This document shows, in pieces, positions 10,869 to 25,900 of a stretch of DNA of 64,000 bases. The notes under the pieces are model-generated. The model was not told where the DNA came from. It saw only the letters and a program-made list of their open reading frames with translations, and searched no databases. How positions within the stretch are numbered: position 1 is the stretch's first letter; every line of letters begins with the position of its first letter. The translations under genes were made by a program, and so were the position numbers. Source of the DNA: Toxotes chatareus (taxonomy: Eukaryota > Chordata > Actinopteri > Toxotidae); contig CM028897.1 in NCBI GenBank assembly GCA_016801885.1, positions 11,966,501 through 12,030,500 of the forward strand, in the 5' to 3' direction.

Positions 10869-11300
10869 GTATAGTATAATGTGATGTTTTTTCTGACATT
10901 TTGAGGCCTTACGAAAGTATGACTTTTTTGGGCATATTTTGAATGCCATACTATACTATGACGTTTTTTATGACATTTTGAGGCCAAAAAAAAGTATGAC
11001 TTTTTTAGGCCGATTTTGACGCCTTAGTATACTATGACCATTTTATGACATTTTGAGGTCAAAATTTTTTTTGACTTTTTTGGCCGATTTTGACGCCTTA
11101 CCATACTATGACCGTTTTTATGACATTTTGAGGTCAAAAAAAATTTTGCTCGATTTTGACGCCTTACTATACTATGACGTTTTTTATGTCATTTTGAGGC
11201 CGAAAATTTTTTTGACTTTTTTTGTCCGATTTTGACGCCATACTATACTATGACTTTTTTATGACAATTTGACGCCGAAAAGATTTTTGACTTTTTTTGC
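10869..11300 (+). repeat. Left edge of the array: degenerate units
   Basis: The first units are divergent, for example GAGGCCTTACGAAAGTATGAC near 10903. They then settle into a subtype with CGATTTTGACGCCTTACTATAC in place of CCCGAAAAAAACGCCATAC. Divergence at the edge is normal for tandem arrays that homogenise internally. Confidence 0.8.
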
Positions 11301-14300
11301 CCGAAAAAAACATCATACTATACTAAGACGTTTTTTATGACATTTTGAGGCCGAAAAAATTTTTGACTTTTTTTGCCCGAAAAAGACGCCTTACTATACT
11401 ATGACGTTTTTTATGACATTTTGGGGCCGAAAAAATTTGTGACTTTTTTTGCCCGGAAAAAACGCCATACTATACTATGACGTTTTTTATGACATTTCGA
11501 GGTCAAAAAAATTTTTGACTTTTTTTGGCCGAAAAAAACGCAATACTGTACTATGACGTTTTTTATGACATTTTGAGGTCGAAAAAAATTTTGGCGTTTT
11601 TTTGGCCCATTTTGACGCCTTATTATACTATGACGTTTTTTTATGACATTTTAAGGTCTAAAATAATTTTGACTTTTTTTGTCCGATTTTGATGCCTTAC
11701 TATACTATGACATTTTTTATGACATTTTGAGACCGAAAAAAATTTTGACTTTTTTTGTCCGACTTTGACGCCTTACTATGCTATGACGTTTTTTATGACA
11801 TTTTGAGGCCAAAAAATTTTTTGACTTTTTTTGCCCGAAAAAACGCCATACTATACTATGACGTTTTTTTTTATACATTTTGAGGCCGAAATTTATTTTG
11901 ACTTTTTTTGGCCTAAAAAAACGCCATACTATACTATGGCGTTTTTTATGACATTTTGAGGCCGAAAATTTTTTTGACTTTTTTTGCCCGAAAAAAACGC
12001 CATACTATACTATGACGTTTTTTATGAAATTTTGAGGCCGAAAAATTTTTTAACTTTTTTTGCCTGAAAAAAACGCCATACTATACTATGACGGTTTTTA
12101 TGACATTTTGAGGCCGAAAAAATTTTGACTTTTTTTGCCCGAAAAAAAAAATCAAATACTATACTATGACGTTTTTTATGTCATTTTGAGGCCGAAAAAA
12201 TTTTTGACTTTCTTTGCCCGATTTTGACACCTTACTATACTATGACGTTTTTTATGACATTTTGAGGCCGAAAAAATTTTTGACTTTTTTTGCCCGAAAA
12301 AAACGCCATACTATACTATGACGTTTTTTATGCCATTTAGAGGCCGAATTTTTTTTTGACTTTTTTTGCCCGAAAAAAACGCCATACTATACTATGACGT
12401 TTTTTATGACATTTTGAGGCCGAAAAAAATTGTGACTTTTTTTGCCCGAAAAAAACGCCATACTATACTATGACGTTTTTCATGACATTTTGAGGCCGAA
12501 AAAAATTTTGACTTTTTTTACCCGAAAAAACGCCATACTATACTATGACGTTTTTAATGACATTTTGAGGCCGAAAAAATTTTTAACTGTTTTTGCCCGA
12601 AAAAAACGCCATACTATACTATGACGTTTTTTATGACATTTTGAGGCCGAAAATTTTTTTGACTTTTTTTGCCCGAAAAAAACGTCATACTATACTATGG
12701 CGTTTTTTATGACATTTTGAGGCCAAAAAAATTTTTGACTTCTTTTGCCCGAAAAAAACGCCATACTATGACGTTTTTTATGACATTTTGAGGCCGAAAT
12801 TTTTTTTAAATTTTTTTGTCCGATTTTGACACCTTAATATACTATGACATTTTTTATGACATTTTGAGGTCTAAAAAAATTTTGACTTTTTTTGCCCGAA
12901 AAAATGCCATACTATACTATGACGTTTTTCATGACATTTTGAGGCCGAAAAAATTTTTGACTTTTTTTGTCCGATTTTGACGCCATACTATACTATGACG
13001 GTTTTTAATGACATTTTGAGGCCGAAAAAATTTTTAACTTTTTTTGCCCGAAAAAAACGCCATACTATACTATGACGTTTTTTAATGACATTTTGAGGTC
13101 TAAAAAAATTGTGACTTTTTTTGTCCGATTTTGACACCTTACTATACTACGACGTTTTTTATGACATTTTGAGGCAAAAAAAATTTTGAATTTTTTTGGC
13201 CGAAAAAAACGCCATACTATACTATGACGTTTTTTATGACATTTTGAGGCCGAAAAATTTTTTGACTTTTTTTGTCCGATTTTGACGCCATACTATACTA
13301 TGACGGTTTTTATGACATTTTGAGGCCGAAAAAATTTTTGACTTTTTTTGCCCGAAAAAACGCCTTACTATACTATGACGTTTTTTAATGACATTTTGAG
13401 GTCTAAAAAAATTTTGACTTTTTTTGTCCGATTTTGACACCTTACTATACTATGACGTTTTTTATGACATTTTGAGGCCGAAAAAAATTTTGAATTTTTT
13501 TGCCTGATTTTGATGCCATACTATACTATGACAGTTTTTATGACATTTTGAGGCCGAAAAAATTTTGACTTTTTTTGCCCGAAAAAAACGCCATACTATA
13601 CTATGACGTTTTTTATGACATTTTGAGGCCGAAAAAATTTTTTGACTTTTTTGCGAAAAAAACGCCATACTATACTATGACATTTTTTTATGACATTTTG
13701 AGGCCGAAAAAAAATTTTTGACTTTTTTGTTCGAAAAAAAACGCCATACTATACTATGACGTTTTTTTTTATGACATTTTGAGGCAAAAATTTTTTAACT
13801 TTTTTTGTCCGATTTTGACGCCATAATATACTATGACATTTTTTATGACATTTTGAGGTCTAAAAAAATTTTGACTTTTTTTTGCCCGAAAAAATGCCAT
13901 ACTATACTATGGCGTTTTTTATGACATTTTGAGGCCGAAAAATTTTTTTGACTTTTTTGTTCGATTTTGACGCCATACTATACTATGACGTTTTTTAATG
14001 ACATTTTGAGGTCGAAAAAATTTTTAACTTTTTGTTCGAAAAAACGCCATACTATATTATGACGTTTTTTAATGACATTTTGAGGTCTAAAAAAATTTTG
14101 ACTTTTTTTGTCCGATTTTGACACCTTACTATACTATGACGTTTTTTATGACATTTTGAGGCCGAAAAAATTTTTGAATTTTGTTGCCCGATTTTGATGC
14201 CATACTATACTATGACAGTTTTTATGACATTTTGAGGCCGAAAAAATTTTGACTTTTTTTGCCCGAAAAAAACGCCATACTATACTATGACGTTTTTTAT

Positions 14301-15400
14301 GCCATTTTGAGGCAAAAATTTTTTGACTTTTTTGTTCGAAAAAAAACGCCATACTATACTATGACGTTTTTTTATGACATTTTGAGGCCGAAAAAAATTT
14401 TTGACTTTTTTTGCCCAAAAAAAACGCCATACTATACTATGACGTTTTTCATGACATTTTGAGGCCGAAAATTTTTTTGACTTTTTGTGCCCGAAAAAAA
14501 CGCCATACTATACTATGACGTTTTTTATGACATTTTGAGGTCGAAAAAATTTTAACTTTTTGTTCGAAAAAACGCGCCATACTATACTATGACGTTTTTT
14601 TATGACATTTTGAGGTCGAAAATTTTTTTGACTTTTTTGCCGAAAAAAAAACGTCATACTATACTATGGCGTTTTTTATGACATTTTGAGGCCAAAAAAA
14701 TTTTTGACTTCTTTTGCCCGAAAAAAACGCCATACTATGACGTTTTTTATGACATTTTGAGGCCGAAATTTTTTTTAAATTTTTTTGTCCGATTTTGACA
14801 CCTTAATATACTATGACATTTTTAGGTCTAAAAATATTTTGACTTTTTTTGCCCGAAAAAAATGCCATACTATACTATGACGTTTTTCATGACATTTTGA
14901 GGCCGAAAAAATTTTGACTTTTTTTTGTCCGAAAAAAATGCCATACTATACTATGACAGTTTTATGACATTTTGAGGTCGAAAAAAAATTTTGACTTTTT
15001 TTTGTTCAAAAAAACGCCATACTATACTATGACGGTTTTTATGACATTTTGAGGCCGAAAAAATTTTTGACTTTTTTTGCCCGAAAAAAACGCCATACTA
15101 TACTATGGCGTGTTTTATGACATTTTGAGGCCGAAAATTTGTTTGACTTTTTTTGCCCGAAAAAAACGCCATACTATACTATGACGTTTTTAATGACATT
15201 TTGAGGCCGAAAAAATTTTTAACTTTTTTTGCCCAAAAAAAAACGCCATACTATACTATGACGTTTTTTAATGACATTTTGAGGTCTAAAAAAATTTTGA
15301 CTTTTTTTGTCCGATTTTGACACCTTACTATACTATGACGTTTTTTATGACATTTTGAGGCCGAAAAAAATTTTGAATTTTTTTGTTCATTTTGATGCCA
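11300..15400 (+). repeat. Array block A: regular TATGACG / GAGGCCG units
   Basis: Units are close to one consensus, with steady homopolymer lengths. Marked variants (TTAATATAC, GACTTCTTTTG, AATGACATTTTGAGGTCTA) recur in the same order at long offsets, so multi-unit segments were duplicated. The closest block elsewhere is the right end, 54-59 kb. Confidence 0.75.
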
Positions 15401-18400
15401 TACTATACTATGACGTTTTTTATGACATTTTGAGGCCGAAAAAAATTTTGACTTTTTGTTCAAAAAAACGCCATACTATACTATGACGTTTTTATGACAT
15501 TTTGAGGTCGAAAAAATTTTGACTTTTTGTTCAAAAAAACGCCATACTATACTATGACGTTTTTTATGACATTTTGAGGCCGAAAATTTTTTGACTTTTT
15601 TGCCGAAAAAAAAAACGTCATACTATACTATGGCGTTTTTTATGACATTTTGAGGCCAAAAATTTTTTGACTTTTTTGTCCGAAAAAACGCCATACTATA
15701 CTATGACGTTTTTTATGACATTTTGAGGCGAAAAATTTTTTTGATTTTTTTGTCCGATTTTGACGCCATAATATACTATGATTTTTTTTATGACATTTTG
15801 AGGTCTAAAAATTTTTTTGACTTTTTTGCCGAAAAAACGCCATACTATACTATGACGTTTTTTTATGACATTTTGAGGTCTAAAAATTTTTTTGACTTTT
15901 TTGTTCCGAAAAAAACGCCATACTATACTATGACGTTTTTATGACATTTTGAGGTCGAAAAATTTTTTGACTTTTTGTTCGAAAAAACGCCATACTATAC
16001 TATGACGTTTTTTTATGACATTTTGAGGTCTAAAAAATTTTTTTGACTTTTTTTGCCCGAAAAAAACGCCATACTATACTATGACGTTTTTTATGACATT
16101 TTGAGGTCGAAAAAAAATTTTGACTTTTTTTGCCCGATTTTGACGCCATACTATACTATGACGTTTTTTATGACATTTTGAGGTCGAAAAAAAATTTTGA
16201 CTTTTTTGCCCGATTTTGACGCCATACTATACTATGACGTTTTTTTATGACATTTGAGGCAAAATTTTTTTTGACTTTTTGTTCAAAAAAACGCCATACT
16301 ATACTATGACGTTTTTTATGACATTTTGAGGTCGAAAAAAATTTTGACTTTTTGTTCAAAAAACGCCATACTATACTATGACGTTTTTATGACATTTTGA
16401 GGCGAAAAAATTTTTGACTTTTTGTTCGAAAAAACGCGCCATACTATACTATGACGTTTTTTATGACATTTTGAGGCCGAAAAAATTTTTGACTTTTTGT
16501 TCGAAAAAACGCCATACTATACTATGACGTTTTTATTTTTATGACATTTTGAGTTCAAAAAAAAATACTATTTTTTGACTTTTTGTTCAAAAAACGCCAT
16601 ACTATACTATGACGTTTTTTTATGACATTTTGAGGTCGAAAATTTTTTTTGACTTTTTTTGTCCGAAAAAAACGCCATACTATACTATGACGTTTTTTAT
16701 GACATTTTGAGGTCGAAAAAATTTTTTGACTTTTTTTGGCCGAAAAAAACGCCATACTATACTATGACGTTTTTTTAATGACATTTTGAGGTCGAAAAAT
16801 TTTTGACTTTTTTGTTCGAAAAAAACGCCATACTATACTATGACGTTTTTTATGACATTTTGAGGTCGAAAAATTTTTTGACTTTTTTGTTCGGGAAAAA
16901 AAAACATCATACTATACTATGGCTTTTTTTATGACATTTTGAGGCCAAAAAAAAATTTTTTGACTTTTTTGTTGAAAAAAAAAACGCATACTATACTATG
17001 ACGTTTTTTATGACATTTTGAGACATTCAAATTTTTTTGACTTTTTTTCGAAAAATTTTGCCATATACTATACTATACTATGACATTTTGAGGTCTAAAA
17101 AATTTTTGACTTTTTGTTCGAAAAAAATGCCATACTATACTATGACGTTTTTTATGACATTTTGAGGTCGAAAAAATTTTTGAATTTTTTTGTCCGATTT
17201 TGACGCCATACTATACTATGACGTTTTTTATGACATTTTGAGGTCGAAAAAAATTTTTGACTTTTTTGATCGAAAAAAACGCCATACTATACTATGACGT
17301 TTTTTATGACATTTTGAGGCCGAAAATTTTTTGACTTTTTTTGCCCGAAAAAAACGCCATACTATACTATGACGTTTTTAATGACATTTTGAGGCCGAAA
17401 AAATTTTTAACTTTTTTTGCCCAAAAAAAAACGCCATACTATACTATGACGTTTTTTAATGACATTTTGAGGTCTAAAAAAATTTTGACTTTTTTTGTCC
17501 GATTTTGACACCTTACTATACTATGACGTTTTTTATGACATTTTGAGGCCAAAAAAAATTTTGAATTTTTTTGGCCGAAAAAAACGCCATACTATACTAT
17601 GACGTTTTTTTATGACATTTTGAGGCCGAAAATTTTTTTTTTTTTTTTTGTTCGAAAAACGCCATACTATACTATGACGTTTTTATGACATTTTGAGGCG
17701 AAAAAAATTTTTTGACTTTTTGTTCGAAAAAAACGCCATACTATACTATGACGTTTTTTATGACATTTTGAGGTCGAAAAAATTTTTTGACTTTTTGTTC
17801 GAAAAAAACGCCATACTATACTATGACGTTTTTTATGACATTTTGAGGTCAAAAAATTTTTTGACTTTTTGTTCAAAAAAACGCCATACTATACTATGAC
17901 GTTTTTAATGACATTTTGAGGTCTAAAAAATTTTGACTTTTTTTGTCCGATTTTGATGCCATAATATACTATGACATTTTTTATGACATTTTGAGGCCAA
18001 AAAAATTTTGACTTTTTGTTCAAAAAACGCCATACTATACTATGACGTTTTTTTATGACATTTTGAGGTCGAAAAATTTTTTGACTTTTTTCGAAAAAAA
18101 AAAAACGCCATACTATACTATGACTATTTTTTATGACATTTTGAGGTCGAAAAAAATTTTGACTTTTTGTTCAAAAAAAAAACGCCATACTATACTATGA
18201 CGTTTTTTATGACATTTTGAGGTCGAAAAAATTTTGACTTTTTTTCCGAAAAAACGCCATACTATACTATGACGTTTTTTATGACATTTTGAGGTCGAAA
18301 AATTTTTTGACTTTTTGTTCAAAAAACGCCATACTATACTATACTATGACGTTTTTTATGACATTTTGAGGTCAAAAATTTTTTGACTTTTTTGTTCGAA

Positions 18401-21400
18401 AAACGCGTCATACTATACTATGACGCCATACTATTTTTATGACATTTTGAGGCCAAAAAAATTTTGATTTTTTGTTCGAAAAAAACGCCATACTATACTA
18501 TGACGTTTTTTATGACATTTTGAGGTCAAAAATTTTTTGACTTTTTGTTCAAAAAACGCCATACTATACTATGACGTTTTTTATGACATTTTGAGGTCTA
18601 AAAATTTTTTGACTTTTTTTGTCCGATTTTGACGCCATATACTATACTATGACGCTTTTTTATGACATTTTGAGGTTAAAAAATTTTTGACTTTTTTTTG
18701 TTCAAAAACGCCATACTATACTATGACGTTTTTTATGACATTTTGAGGTCGAAAAATTTTTTTGACTTTTTTTGTCCGATTTTGACGCCATACTATACTA
18801 TGACGCTTTTTTATGACATTTTGAGGTCCAAAAAAATTTTGACTTTTTTGTTCGAAAAAAACGCCATACTATACTATGACGCTTTTTATGACATTTTGAG
18901 GTCGAAAAATTTTTGACTTTTTTTTGTTCTAAAAAACGCCTATACTATACTATGACGTTTTTTATGACATTTTGAGGTTTAAAAATTTTTTGACTTTTTT
19001 TGTTAAAAAAAAAACGCCATACTATACTATGACGTTTTTTATGACATTTTGAGGTCTAAAAATTTTTTTGACTTTTTGTTCGAAAAAACGCCATACTATA
19101 CTATGACGTTTTTTATGACATTTTGAGGTCAAAAAAATTTTGACTTTTTGTTCAAAAAAACGCCATACTATACTATGACGTTTTTTATGACATTTTGAGG
19201 TCAAAAATTTTTTGACTTTTTTTTGTCCAAAAAAACGCCATACTATACTATGACGCTTTTTTATGACATTTTGAGGTCGAAAAAAATTTTTGACTTTTTT
19301 GTGAAAAAAAAAACGCCATACTATACTATGACGCTTTTATTTTTTATGACATTTTGAGGTCAAAAATTTTTGACTTTTTTTGTTCAAAAAACGCCATACT
19401 ATACTATGACGTTTTTTATGACATTTTGAGGTCGAAAATTTTTTTTGACTTTTTTTGTCCTCAAAAAACGCCATACTATACTATGACGCTTTTTTATGAC
19501 ATTTTGAGGTCAAAAAATTTTGACTTTTTTTGTTCGAAAAAAACGCCATACTATACTATGACGTTTTTTTATGACATTTTGAGGTCAAAAAATTTTGACT
19601 TTTTTTTTGTTCGAAAAAAACGCCATACTATACTATGACGTTTTTTATGACATTTTGAGGTCAAAAAATTTTGACTTTTTTGTTCAAAAAACGCCATACT
19701 ATACTATGACGTTTTTTTATGACATTTTGAGGTCGAAAATTTTTTTGACTTTTTGTTCAAAAAAACGCCATACTATACTATGACGCTTTTTTATGACATT
19801 TTGAGGTCGAAAAAATTTTTTTGACTTTTGACTTTTTGTTCGAAAAAAACGCCATACTATACTATGACGCTATTTTTTTTATGACATTTTGAGGTCAAAA
19901 ATTTTTTTGACTTTTTTTGTCTCGAAAAAACGCCTATATACTATACTATGACGTTTTTTATGACATTTTGAGGTCGAAAAATTTTTTGACTTTTTGTTCG
20001 AAAAAACGCCTATACTATACTATGACGCTTTTTTATGACATTTTGAGGTCGAAAATTTTTTGACTTTTTTGTCCCGAAAAAACGCCATACTATACTATGA
20101 CGTTTTTATGACATTTTGAGGTCAAAAATTTTTGACTTTTTTGTTCGAAAAAACGCCATACTATACTATGACATTTTTTTTTATGACATTTTGAGGTCAA
20201 AAATTTTTGACTTTTTTTGTTCGGAAAAAACGCCTATACTATACTATGACGCTTTTTTATGACATTTTGAGGTCTAAAAAATTTTTGACGCAAAAAACGC
20301 CATACTATACTATGACGCTTTTTTATGACATTTTGAGGTCAAAAAATTTTTGACTTTTTTGTTCGAAAAAAACGCCATACTATACTATATGACGTTTTTA
20401 TGACATTTTGAGGTCGAAAAATTTTTGACTTTTTTTGTCTTAAAAAACGCCTATACTATACTATGACGTTTTTTTTTATGACATTTTGAGGTCTAAAAAT
20501 TTTTTGACTTTTTTGTTCCGATTTTGACGCCATACTATACTATACTATGACGTTTTTTTATGACATTTTGAGGTGAAAAAAATTTTTTGACTTTTTGTTC
20601 GAAAAAACGCCATACTATACTATGACGTTTTTTATGACATTTTGAGGTCAAAAATTTTTGACTTTTTTGTCCGAAAAAACGCCATACTATACTATGACGT
20701 TTTTTATGACATTTTGAGGTCAAAAATTTTTGACTTTTTTGTCCGAAAAAAACGCCATACTATACTATGACGTTTTTTTATGACATTTTGAGGTCAAAAA
20801 TTTTTTGACTTTTTTTGTCGAAAAAAACGCCATACTATACTATGACGCTTTTTATGACATTTTGAGGTCAAAAAAAATTTTTTTGACTTTTTTTATTTTG
20901 AGGTCAAAAAAAACGCCATACTATACTATGACGTTTTTTATGACATTTTGAGGTCGAAAAAATTTTTTGACTTTTTTGTTCGAAAAAAACGCCATACTAT
21001 ACTATGACGCTTTTTTATGACATTTTGAGGTCGAAAAATTTTTTTTTTTTGTCCGAAAAACGCCTATACTATACTATGACGTTTTTTATGACATTTTGAG
21101 GTCAAAAAAATTTTTGACTTTTTGTCCTAAAAAAAAAACGCCATACTATACTATGACGTTTTTATGACATTTTGAGGTCGAAAAATTTTTGACTTTTTTG
21201 TTCAAAAAAACGCCATACTATACTATGACGCTTTTTTTATGACATTTTGAGGTCGAAAATTTTTTGACTTTTTTTGTCCGAAAAAAACGCGCCATACTAT
21301 ACTATGACGTTTTTTATGACATTTTGAGGTCCAAAAAATTTTTGACTTTTTGTCTCTAAAAAAACGCCATACTATACTATGACGCTTTTTTATGACATTT

Positions 21401-22985
21401 TGAGGTCAAATTTTTTTTTGACTTTTTTTGTCCAAAAAAACGCCATACTATACTATGACGCTTTTTATGACATTTTGAGGTCGAAAAATTTTTTGACTTT
21501 TTTGTTCAAAAAAACGCCATACTATACTATGACGTTTTTTATGACATTTTGAGGTCAAAAAATTTTTGACTTTTTTTGTTCGAAAAAAACGCCATACTAT
21601 ACTATGACGTTTTTTTATGACATTTTGAGGTCCAAAAAATTTTTTGACTTTTTTTCCGATTTTGACGCCATACTATACTATGACGTTTTTTTTTATTTTG
21701 AGGTCGAAAATTTTGACTTTTTTTCAAAAAAATGACGTTTTTATGACATTTTTTGCGAAAAAATTTTTGACTTTTTGTTCAAAAAACACCTTTACTATAC
21801 TATGACGTTTTTTATGACATTTTGAGGTCAAAAATTTTTGACTTTTTTTTGTTCAAAAAACGCCATACTATACTATGACGCTTTTTTATGACATTTTGAG
21901 GTCAAAAAATTTTTTGACTTTTTTGTTCGAAAAAAACGCCATACTATACTATGACGTTTTTATGACATTTTGAGGCGTAAAAATTTTGACTTTTTTTTTG
22001 TTCAAAAAACGCCATACTATACTATGACGTTTTTTATGACATTTTGAGGCTTCAAAATTTTTTGACTTTTTTTGTCCCGAAAAAACGCCATACTATACTA
22101 TGACGTTTTTATGACATTTTGAGGTCAAAAAATTTTTGACTTTTTTGTTCAAAAAACGCCATACTATACTATACTATGACGTTTTTATGACATTTTGAGG
22201 CCTAAAAAATTTTTGACTTTTTTGTTCGAAAAAACGCCATACTATACTATGACGTTTTTTATGACATTTTGAGGTCGGTAAAAAATTTTTTGACTTTTTG
22301 TTCAAAAAAACGCCATACTATACTATGACGACTTTTTATGACATTTTGAGGTCGAAAAATTTTTTGACTTTTTTTGTTCAAAAACGCCATACTATACTAT
22401 GACGTTTTTTATGACATTTTGAGGTCAAAAATTTTTTGACTTTTTTTTCGAAAAAAAACGCCATACTATACTATGACGTTTTTTATGACATTTTGAGGTC
22501 GAAAAATTTTTGACTTTTTTGTTCGAAAAAACGCCATACTATACTATATTTTTTTTATGACATTTTGAGGTCGAAAATTTTTTTTTGACTTTTTTGTCCG
22601 AAAAAACGCCATACTATACTATGACGTTTTTTATGACATTTTGAGGTCGAAAAAATTTTGACTTTTTTTTCGAAAAAAACGCCATACTATACTATGACGT
22701 TTTTTATGACATTTTGAGGCCGAAAAATTTTTGACTTTTTGTTCGAAAAAAAAAAACGCCATACTATACTATACTATGACGTTTTTTATGACATTTTGAG
22801 GTCGAAAAAATTTTTTGACTTTTTGCCCGAAAAAACGCCATACTATACTATGACGTTTTTTATGACATTTTGAGGTCGAAATTTTTTTTGACTTTTTGCC
22901 GAAAAAAACGCGCCATACTATACTATGACGTTTTTTATGACATTTTGAGGTCGAAAAAATTTTTGACTTTTTTTGCCGAAAAAAA
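15400..22985 (+). repeat. Array block B: GTTC-A-run and GAGGTC units
   Basis: Here CCCGAAAA is often replaced by GTTCAAAA or GTTCGAAA, and GAGGCC by GAGGTC. A TATGACGC-T-run variant is frequent from about 18.6 to 21.9 kb. This block has no clear counterpart on the right side. Confidence 0.7.
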
Positions 22986-25900
22986 CGCCATACTATACTA
23001 TAGCGTTTTTATGACATTTTGAGGTCGAAAAATTTTTGACTTTTTTGCCGATTTTTGACGCCATACTATACTATAGCGTTTTTATGACATTTTGAGGTTT
23101 GAAAAAATTTTGACTTTTTGCCGAAAAAAACGCCATACTATACTATGACGTTTTTTATGACATTTTGAGGCGAAAAAATTTTGACTTTTTTGCCGAAAAA
23201 AGCGCCATACTATACTATGACGTTTTTATGACATTTTGAGGTCGAAAAATTTTTTGACTTTTTTGTCCGAAAAAAAAACATACTATACTATACTATGGCG
23301 TTTTTATGACATTTTGAGGCGAAAAAATTTTTTGACTTTTTTGCCCGAAAAAAGCGCCATACTATACTATGATTTTTTTTATGACATTTTGAGCCGAAAA
23401 ATTTTTTGACTTTTTTTCCAATTTTGGCATACTATACTATGACGCGTTTTTTATGACATTTTGAGGTCGAAAAAATTTTTGACTTTTTTGTCCGAAAAAG
23501 CGCCATACTATACTATAGCGTTTTTATGACATTTTGAGGCCGAAAAAAATTTTTGACTTTTTTTTCGAAAAACGCCATACTATACTATGGCGTTTTTTAT
23601 GACATTTTGAGGTCGAAAAATTTTTGACTTTTTTTTGCCGAAAAAAACGCCATACTATACTATGACGTTTTTTATGACATTTTGAGGCGAAAAAATTTTT
23701 TGACTTTTTTGCCGAAAAAACGCCATACTATACTATGCGTTTTTATGACATTTTGAGGCGAAAAATTTTGACTTTTTTTGCCGAAAAAAACGCCATACTA
23801 TACTATGACATTTTTTTATGACATTTTGACTTTTTCGAAAAAAATACTTTTGACGTTTTTTTTTTTGGCCGAAAAAATTTTGACTTTTTGCCCGAATATA
23901 CTATACTATGGCGTTTTTTATGACATTTTGAGGTCGAAAAAATTTTTTTGACTTTTTTGCCCGAAAAAAGCGCATATACTATACTATAGCGTTTTTTTAT
24001 GACATTTTGAGGTCGAAAAAAATTTTGACTTTTTGCCCGAAAAAAACGCCATACTATACTATACGCTTTTTTTTATGACATTTTGAGGTCAAAAATTTTT
24101 TGACTTTTTTTCCGAAAATTTTGGCCATACTATACTATAGCGTTTTTTATGACATTTTGAGGCCGAAAAAATTTTTGACTTTTTTTGCCCGAAAAAAGCG
24201 CCATACTATACTATGGCGTTTTTTATGACATTTTGAGGTCGAAAAAATTTTTGACTTTTGCCCGAAAAAACGCCATACATACTATACTATAGCGTTTTTA
24301 TGACATTTTGAGGCCGAAAAATTTTTGACTTTTTTTGCCCGAAAAAAAGCGCCATACTATACTATAGCGTTTTTTTATGACATTTTGAGGTCAAAAAATT
24401 TTTTTGACTTTTTTGCCCGAAAAAACGCCATACTATACTATGGCGTTTTTATGACATTTTGAGGTCCGAAAAAATTTTGACTTTTTTTTTGCCCGAAATT
24501 TGGCCATACTATACTATGACGTTTTTTATGACATTTTGAGGTCGAAAAATTTTTGACTTTTTTTGCCCGAAAAAGCGCCATACTATACTATGGCGTTTTT
24601 TATGACATTTTGAGGTCGAAAAAAATTTTTTGACTTTTTTTGCCGAAAAAAACGCCATACTATACTATGGCGTTTTTTTATGACATTTTGAGGCGAAAAA
24701 ATTTTTGACTTTTTTGTCCGAAAAAACGCCATACTATACTATGGCGTTTTTTATGACATTTTGAGGTCGAAAAATTTTTTTGACTTTTTTGCCCGAAAAA
24801 TTTTGCGCATATACTATACTATGGCGTTTTTTATGACATTTTGAGGCGAAAAAAATTTTGACTTTTTTTTGCCCGAAAAAACGCGCCATACTATACTATG
24901 GCGTTTTTTATGACATTTTGAGGCGAAAAAAATTTTGACTTTTTTTTGAAAAAAGCGCCATACTATACTATGGCGTTTTTTATGACATTTTGAGGTCGAA
25001 ATTTTTTTGACTTTTTTTGCCCGAAAAAAACGCCATACTATACTATGGCGTTTTTTATGACATTTTGAGGTCAAAAAATTTTTTTGACTTTTTTTGCCGA
25101 AAAAAGCGCCATACTATACTATGGCGTTTTTATGACATTTTGAGGTCGAAAAAATTTTTTGACTTTTGCCCGAAAAAAGCGCCATACTATACTATGGCGT
25201 TTTTATGACATTTGAGGTCGAAAAAATTTTTTGACTTTTTTGCCCGAAAAAAGCGCCATACTATACTATGGCGTTTTTATGACATTTTGAGGCGAAAAAA
25301 ATTTTTTGACTTTTTGCCCGATTTTGCGCCTATACTATACTATAGCGTTTTTTATGACATTTTGAGGCGAAAAAAAATTTTTGACTTTTTGCCGAAAAAA
25401 GCGCCATACTATACTATGGCGTTTTTTATGACATTTTGAGGTCGAAAAAATTTTGACTTTTTTGCCCGAAAAAAAGCGGCATACTATACTATAGCGTTTT
25501 TTATGACATTTTGAGGTCGAAAATTTTTTTGACTTTTTTGATTTTGCATGCCATACTATACTATAGCGTTTTTTATGACATTTTGAGGTCGAAAAAATTT
25601 TTTGACTTTTTGCCGAAAAAAAGCGCCATACTATACTATGGCGTTTTTTTATGACATTTTGAGGTCGAAAAAAATTTTGACTTTTTTGCCCGAAAAAAGC
25701 GCCATACTATACTATGGCGTTTTTATGACATTTGAGGTCGAAAAAATTTTTGACTTTTTTTTGCCCGAAATTTTGCCATACTATACTATGGCGTTTTTTA
25801 TGACATTTTGAGGCGAAAAATTTTGACTTTTTTTTTTGACTTTTTTGCCGAAAAAGCGGCATACTATACTATGGCGTTTTTTATGACATTTTGAGGTTTT

